A DNA stretch of 14,836 nt from CAZCPB01 sp964500365 (lineage in GTDB: Bacteria; Planctomycetota; Phycisphaerae; Phycisphaerales; UBA1924): contig CAZCPB010000091.1 of NCBI GenBank assembly GCA_964500365.1, forward strand, positions 1 through 14,836, in the 5' to 3' direction. Within the stretch, counting starts at the first letter, position 1, and every line of letters begins with the position of its first letter. Made by a program: the position numbers and the translations under genes. The notes under the pieces were generated by a model. That model was not told where the DNA came from. It worked only from the letters and a program-made list of their open reading frames with translations, and did not search any database. Below, one piece after another: positions 12,776 to 14,836 of this stretch.

Positions 12776-14032
12776 TCAGCGTGCCGCGGCGCGGTCGATG
12801 TCCACGGTGGCGCCCGGGGCTTCGATGCGCTCGGTCGTGCCTTCGCGCAGGGCGGCGACGAGTGCCGCCATGTCGCCGCGGAGGGGGGCGGTGAAGACCA
12901 TCCGCATTTCGGTGATCGGGTGGGTGAAGCCCAGGACGCAGGCGTGGAGCGCCTGGCGCGCGATGATCGGCGCTTCGCCCTCGCGGCGGGCGAAGGGCCG
13001 GCCGCCGTACATGTCGTCGCCGACGATGGGCCAGCCCAGGTGTGAGAGGTGCACGCGGATCTGGTGGGTGCGGCCGGTCTTGAGCTCGAGTTCGACGAGC
13101 GTGAAGTGCTGGTCGCCGACGGGGCGGTTGTGCGGGGGGGCGTGCAGGCGGTAGCGCTCGCGGACCCTGAAGATCGTGACGGCGTGCTTGCCCTGCTCGT
13201 CGTGGCGCACGACGTACTTCTCGCGGTAGCCCTTCTCGCGCGAGGGGTGGTTGCCGATGGGGAGCTCGATGACGTCCACGTCGGGCTCGATGCGCCCGTG
13301 CACGACCGCGAGGTAGCGCTTGTCCACGGTGCGGTGCTCGAACTGGTGGCCGAGTTTCCAGTGGGCCTCGTCCTGCTTGGCGAAGACGATGCAGCCGGAG
13401 GTGTGGCGGTCGAGGCGGTGGACGACGCCGGGGCGGGCGAACTCGGTGCCGACGGTCGAGAGGCCCCCGCCGCGCGAGGGCCCGTGGCGGAAGTGGTACG
13501 CCAGCGCGCTGAGCATGGTGCCCTTGAGGTGCGAGCGGGCCGGGTGCACGATGATGTCGGGCTGCTTGTTGAGGACGATGAGGTGGTCGTCCTCGTAGAG
13601 AACATTGAGCGGAATGTCTTCGGGCTGGATGTTCTTCTGGGGGGGCGGGGGGACGACGACCTCGATGACGTCGCCGCGCTTGATCTGGGTTGAGACCTTG
13701 GGGGGCCTGCCGTTGATGAGGACGCCGCCCTCGCGGATCACCCGCTGGAGCTGGTTGCGGCTCATGAAGGCGATGCGGTCGGTGAGGTAGCGGTCGAGGC
13801 GCTTGCCGAGGTCGCGGCGGATGTGGAAGGTGACGCGCCGGAGCTCGTCGTCCTCGTCGCCCTCTTCGCCGGCGGCTTCGACCGCGGCGCGGATGGCGTC
13901 CTGGTCCACCTTGCCGCCGCGGGCGATCAGGTGGGCGCCGGAGAGCAGGATTTCTTCATCGTCGGGGGACGCGCGGTGCGCCTGGCCCGTGGGCGCGCTC
14001 GACCCGGGGCGCGCCGGTTCGTCCCGGTTCAC
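12776..14032 (-). CDS. RluA/RluD-family 23S rRNA pseudouridine synthase
   Basis: Converts specific uridines in structured RNA, in RluD helix 69 of 23S rRNA, to pseudouridine. From GTG at 14032 the protein has 418 residues. Residues 1-65 are a polar, acidic extension (ending GEEGDEDDELRR) not typical of E. coli RluD (326 residues). Residues about 76-126 are an S4 RNA-binding domain (GKRLDRYLTDRIAFMSRNQLQRVIREGGVLINGR). The catalytic domain has YEDDHLIVLNKQPDIIVHPA (146-165), the active-site loop GVVHRLDRHTSG with Asp208, KRYLAVVHG (238-246), ELKTGRTHQIRVHLSHLGWPIVGDDMYGG (316-344) and RQALHACVLGF. It cannot be assigned with certainty to RluD rather than RluC or RluA, though the S4 domain excludes RluA. 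The GTG overlaps the upstream gene's stop as GTGA, pointing to translational coupling. The stop lies three bases from the repeat CGGACAGGGCCC. Confidence 0.93.
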   Translation of the reverse strand: MNRDEPARPGSSAPTGQAHRASPDDEEILLSGAHLIARGGKVDQDAIRAAVEAAGEEGDEDDELRRVTFHIRRDLGKRLDRYLTDRIAFMSRNQLQRVIREGGVLINGRPPKVSTQIKRGDVIEVVVPPPPQKNIQPEDIPLNVLYEDDHLIVLNKQPDIIVHPARSHLKGTMLSALAYHFRHGPSRGGGLSTVGTEFARPGVVHRLDRHTSGCIVFAKQDEAHWKLGHQFEHRTVDKRYLAVVHGRIEPDVDVIELPIGNHPSREKGYREKYVVRHDEQGKHAVTIFRVRERYRLHAPPHNRPVGDQHFTLVELELKTGRTHQIRVHLSHLGWPIVGDDMYGGRPFARREGEAPIIARQALHACVLGFTHPITEMRMVFTAPLRGDMAALVAALREGTTERIEAPGATVDIDRAAAR

Positions 14033-14836
14033 TTGGGTTCGCCGGGCTTCTCGGGGGTGGAATCGCCGGGTTCTTCGGGCTGCTCGGGTGCGGGCTCGGT
14101 CGGCGCTGCCGGCGCGGGCTCGGGCGCCGCGGGGTCCGGGGTCTGCGGCGCGCCTTCCGGGGCGAGCACGGACCCCTCGCCCTGCTTGAGCGCGTCGTCG
14201 AAGGGCACGGGCGGGGTGGCGGGGGGCGGCGGCTCGTCGATCGGCGCGAGGTCGGCGAATCGGTAGAGCTTGACCTCGTTGGCGAGTGCGGAGAGCGAGT
14301 CGATCCGCTCGCGGGCGATGGTGGCGTGGGCGGCAAAGGCGCCGTCGGCGCAGAGCGAAACGATCCGCTCGTAGGCGGCCTTGGCGGCGTCGAAGTCCTT
14401 GCGGCTCTCGGCGACGGCGGCGAGCCCGTAGAGGGCGGTCACCGCGAGCATTTTCCGGGCCTCGTCGCGCGAGCACTCGTCGAGGACCTGCTGNNNNNNN
14501 NNNGTCCCGGGCACGGTTGAGGTTGAGGTCGCGCTCGGCCGGGGTGAGCGCATCGTCGGGGCTCTTGAGGGTCGCGTCGGGGTTGAGCTGGGCGCCGGGC
14601 TTCAGGCCGGCGCGGACGATCTTGAGGTGGGCGTCCGCGGCGGCCAGGCGGGCCATCACGGGCACGGCGCGGACGCCGTCGTACTGCTCGGCGATGCGCA
14701 GGAGTGACTCGGGGTTGGGGTTGGCGGTTGCGGCCGCGGCGTTGTATTCCTGGAACGCGAGGTCAACCTTCTCGACGCGGGCCTTCTGGACGCGGCCGAA
14801 GACGGCGTAGCCGACGGCGACCAGCGCGATGACGAC
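14029..14836 (-). CDS. Membrane-anchored TPR-like protein with Pro/Glu-rich tail (5' partial, interrupted by N gap)
   Basis: The gene enters from the right edge of the window. The first visible residues (VVIALVAVGYAVFGRVQKAR) end a probable N-terminal transmembrane helix. Helical TPR-like sequence follows (VDLAFQEYNAA, SLLRIAEQYDG, MARLAAADAHLKIVRAGLKPG) up to NRARD at the gap. After the gap it resumes as QQVLDECSRDEARKMLAVTALYGLAAVAES and DFDAAKAAYERIVSLCADGAFAAHATIARERI, another TPR-like pair, then a long low-complexity Pro/Glu/Ala tail from about 14260 down to 14029. The two sides are in different frames with ten Ns; a true gap divisible by three restores one frame. The shape (single helix plus TPRs) recalls YfgM-type SecYEG accessory proteins or other periplasmic TPR scaffolds; the function is not established. 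The stop overlaps the rluD-like start by GTGA. Confidence 0.7.
14494..14503. other. Assembly gap of ten Ns
   Basis: Ten consecutive Ns interrupt the TPR-like gene between the codons for Asp (14504-14506) and Gln (14491-14493). Both flanks end exactly on codon boundaries of their own frames. The frames join only if the real missing length is a multiple of three, so ten is a placeholder, not a measured length. Confidence 0.95.

Noticed and set aside
1..14836. Insertion sequence, prophage, tRNA or rRNA genes
   Set aside because: No transposase, integrase or phage-structural motif, and no tRNA cloverleaf or rRNA sequence was recognised.

Overview
The window is a high-GC, gene-dense bacterial chromosome segment, most probably from a planctomycete and perhaps from class Phycisphaerae. 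This rests on several family resemblances, recalled rather than searched: the form of the sigma factor, a UVR-motif protein of planctomycete type, a secreted protein ending in a 'DPF...FILYSVGKDG' region, a TSP3-plus-transglutaminase secreted protein, and an intergenic motif (CTGACGCTTCGGGTTCGTGA) that I associate with planctomycete genomes. A run of exactly ten Ns near the right edge suggests a draft or metagenome-derived scaffold.

Left part (1-4445). The 3' nine-tenths or so of mnmG (tRNA wobble-uridine modification) overlaps by GTGA with a CPA2/Kef-type cation:proton antiporter that carries a TrkA-N domain. About 700 bases with no conventional gene follow. They hold a minus-strand open frame with protein-like N-terminal sequence, a good sigma-70-type promoter for it inside an AT-rich island, direct repeats upstream of that promoter, and a cluster of CCCAGAT/ATCTGGG inverted repeats. 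The frame has no stop codon before it runs into the antiporter gene.

Middle part (4446-9621). Two minus-strand genes encode a secreted TSP3/transglutaminase-like protein and a UVR-motif protein. They are divergent from a plus-strand RpoD-family sigma factor, which ends in a textbook intrinsic terminator. A secreted, cysteine-free protein of unknown function follows.

Right part (9622-14836). Thioredoxin reductase (trxB) is preceded by a tandem heptanucleotide repeat. Next comes a second secreted transglutaminase-like protein with a helical C-terminal half and a terminator. Convergent to these, on the minus strand, are an RluD-type pseudouridine synthase and a membrane-anchored TPR-like protein, overlapping by GTGA. 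The TPR-like gene is interrupted by the N gap and runs off the edge.

Most genes are housekeeping or conserved planctomycete genes, and I found no convincing new multi-gene system such as defence, CRISPR or a biosynthetic cluster. The best unusual signals are: an imperfect palindrome built on tandem heptanucleotides inserted in frame in mnmG; a related heptanucleotide array abutting the trxB start codon; the small minus-strand gene with its own promoter but no stop; a recurrent TANNNT motif 6-9 bases before SD-less start codons, suggesting leaderless transcripts; and two terminators with nearly identical tails.
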